From contig CANCER010000018.1 in assembly GCA_947375135.1 (NCBI GenBank), positions 1 to 64,000 of the forward strand: DNA of 64,000 bases, read 5' to 3'. The notes under the pieces are model-generated. The model was given only the letters and a program-made list of their open reading frames with translations. It had not been told where the DNA came from and searched no databases. Every line of letters starts with the position of its first letter. Within the stretch, counting starts at the first letter, position 1. The translations under genes and the position numbers were made by a program. The stretch comes from Comamonadaceae bacterium. GTDB lineage: Bacteria > Pseudomonadota > Gammaproteobacteria > Burkholderiales > Burkholderiaceae_C. Positions 62,593 to 64,000 of this stretch are shown here, in pieces.

Positions 62593-64000
62593 TCAGCGCA
62601 GGGCCGCCCCAAGCTGACTTGTGGCCCCCTCGGGGGGCAGCGCAGCACGCGCAGCGGCAAGCGTGGGGGTGACGAGCGCCGCCGGGCCGCCCCAAGGCGC
62701 GAGAGCCCCCTCGGGGGGCAGCGCAGCACGCGCAGCGGCAAGCGTGGGGGCAATGTCCCCGCCGATGGCGTGCAGGATTTGCACCTGCGTGTCCAGCGCG
62801 CGGGCGGCCAGGTCTGCGCCCAGGCGGCGCTGCGCGAGCACGGGGGCTTCGGCGCTCAGCACGTTCAGGTAATTGCCCAGGCCGGCCTGGTAGCGTTGCA
62901 GGGCAATGGCGTAGGCTGTTTCGGCAGAAGCCTGCGCGGCATGCTGCTCGGTCTGTTGGCGGCGCACGGCCTGGTTGGAGGTGATGCGGTCTGCCACCTC
63001 GTGCACGGCTTCCAGCACCTGGCTGTTGTAGCTTTCGATTGCCGCGTCCAGCTCAGCGGTTTTGCCGCGCAGGTTGGCGCGCAGGCGCCCGCCGTCAAAC
63101 AGGGGCAGGCGAATGGCCGGGCCCACGCCCCATTGCTCGCTTTCGCTTTTAAGGAGCTTGTCAAAGCCAATGCTCGACAGCCCCGCAAAGCCCACCAGGT
63201 TGATGTTGGGGTAAAACTGCGATTTGGCCGAGGCCACGTCGCTGGTGGCTGCCTCCACACGCCAGCGCGCAGCGGCAATGTCGGAGCGGCGGCCCAGCAA
63301 GTCCAGCGGCAGGGCTTGCGCCACGCGCACGCCGGGAATCTGGTCCAGCGCCGGCAGGTCCAGCTTCAGTGCCGACACCGGCTGCGCTGTCAGCGCCGCC
63401 AGGGCGTTGAGCGTCAAGGCCTTTTGTTCGTTCAGCACTTCGATCTGCAAGCGCGCATCCGGCAGGGCGCTGGCGGCCTGTTGCAGCTCCAGCGCGGTGT
63501 CCAGACCGGCGTTGACGCGGCTTTGCACCAGGGTTTGGATGTGCTCGCGTTGCTCCAGCGTGCGCTGCGCCAGCGCCCGCTGGGCTTGCAGGCGCACCAG
63601 CTGGAAATAGCTGCGTGCCACATTGGCAGCCAACAGGCCGCGTGCGGCGCGCATATCGGCCTCGGTGGCCTTGATCTGGCCTAGCGCTGCATCCAGCGCT
63701 GCACGGTTCTTGCCAAAAAAGTCCAACTCCCAGCTGGCGGTGGCCTGCAGGCTGCCGCTGTCCAGCACCGAGCCACCGATCGGGGGCGGGTAAATGTTGT
63801 TGGCCGAGTAGAGCTGGCGGCTCAGGTCCAGCGAGGCATTCACCTGCGGGCCGTCTACCGCCTGTACGGCCGCACTGGCGGCTTGCGCGCGGGCCAGCCG
63901 CGCCTGGGCCACCTTCAGGCCCGGGTTGCTGTGCAAAGCGGTGGCCACCAGGGAGTTGAGTTGGGCGTCGCCAAAGGCCTGCCACCAATCGCTGTCGGTG
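62593..64000 (-). CDS. NodT-family outer-membrane efflux protein (5' end outside the window)
   Basis: About 469 residues are visible; the open frame runs to the window edge, where DWWQAFGDAQLNSLVATAL is the usual region near the mature N-terminus of NodT-type lipoproteins, so the signal peptide is outside. Two outer-membrane efflux repeats are present (LELQQAASALPDARLQIE, YQAGLGNYLNVLSAEAPVLAQRR). The C-terminus is odd: after LDTQVQILHAIGGD the reading frame passes through two copies of an intergenic repeat, giving APTLAAARAALPPEGA twice. It is the outer-membrane member of the EmrAB-type pump, first gene visible of the operon. Confidence 0.88.
   Translation of the reverse strand, partial: TDSDWWQAFGDAQLNSLVATALHSNPGLKVAQARLARAQAASAAVQAVDGPQVNASLDLSRQLYSANNIYPPPIGGSVLDSGSLQATASWELDFFGKNRAALDAALGQIKATEADMRAARGLLAANVARSYFQLVRLQAQRALAQRTLEQREHIQTLVQSRVNAGLDTALELQQAASALPDARLQIEVLNEQKALTLNALAALTAQPVSALKLDLPALDQIPGVRVAQALPLDLLGRRSDIAAARWRVEAATSDVASAKSQFYPNINLVGFAGLSSIGFDKLLKSESEQWGVGPAIRLPLFDGGRLRANLRGKTAELDAAIESYNSQVLEAVHEVADRITSNQAVRRQQTEQHAAQASAETAYAIALQRYQAGLGNYLNVLSAEAPVLAQRRLGADLAARALDTQVQILHAIGGDIAPTLAAARAALPPEGALAPWGGPAALVTPTLAAARAALPPEGATSQLGAALR
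62601..62751. repeat. Two copies of a GC-rich Comamonadaceae-type repeat
   Basis: Copies at about 62601-62670 and 62684-62751 begin GGGCCGCCCCAAG and share a block from CCCCCTCGGGGGGCAGC to GGCAAGCGTGGGGG, nearly identical over about 45 bp. I recall the same block between genes in Acidovorax- and Polaromonas-type genomes. Here both copies lie inside the end of the nodT-type gene. Confidence 0.8.

Noticed and set aside
61265..62617. 450-codon plus-strand frame over the efflux genes
   Set aside because: It is a shadow of the EmrA coding strand with no recognisable domain.

Overview
The window looks like chromosomal DNA from a betaproteobacterium of the Comamonadaceae (Rhodoferax/Polaromonas/Acidovorax type). 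This is inferred from family resemblance of the proteins, moderately high GC, and a GC-rich intergenic repeat at 62.6-62.75 kb of a kind I recall as common in that family. No rRNA, tRNA or CRISPR array was found. It reads as an accessory/lifestyle region devoted to surface structures, secretion, signalling and stress.

Layout. 0-0.15 kb: right end of an IS3-family element. 0.67-6.7 kb: stress-type genes (helical hypothetical protein, BON-domain protein, HtrA/DegP-like remnant, a GroEL paralogue without GroES and with Ser replacing the ATPase Asp52, and a Lon-like AAA protease). 6.7-12.5 kb: an OmpR-type regulator divergent from a Csu-like chaperone-usher pilus operon (spore-coat-U pilin, small secreted protein, chaperone, usher, two-domain tip). 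12.6-24.0 kb: a 1573-residue DUF11-repeat surface protein followed by its likely type I secretion system (TolC, HlyD, two PrtD-type ABC proteins). 24.1-30.5 kb: an atypical LuxR-type regulator, a broken alpha/beta hydrolase, a hybrid sensor kinase and small proteins. 30.7-44.6 kb: an orphan NarL-type regulator and a complete Tad/Flp pilus locus on the minus strand. 44.9-58.6 kb: a NarL-type two-component pair, a Crp/Fnr-type regulator, a CheB-CheR-PAS protein coupled to a GGDEF-EAL protein, an orphan solute-binding protein and a second large hybrid kinase. 58.8-59.4 kb: an internally deleted IS256-family transposase. 59.7-64 kb: an EmrAB/NodT-type tripartite efflux operon.

The most unusual signal is regulatory. 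The 14-bp palindrome TTGCG-N4-CGCAA occurs five times (1664, 25192, 29679, 29808, 48295), where about 0.06 would be expected by chance in 64 kb under equal base frequencies. None lies in a gene I regard as secure. Four related sites replace or alter one half (463, 4127, 7551, 54343). They lie ahead of the BON gene, groEL-like/lon-like pair, OmpR regulator/csu pilus, SAP-domain protein, cheB-cheR and others. The length and 5-4-5 layout match Crp/Fnr-family operators, and a Crp/Fnr-family regulator with an E-x-x-S-R recognition helix but no FNR-type Fe-S cysteine cluster is encoded at 47.1-48.0 kb. I infer that these form a local regulon tying stress proteins to pilus and signalling genes; binding has not been shown.

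Taken together the region suggests switching between planktonic and attached life: two pilus types and a secreted adhesin-like repeat protein, plus c-di-GMP enzymes, hybrid kinases and a stress module, possibly under one Crp/Fnr-type input.
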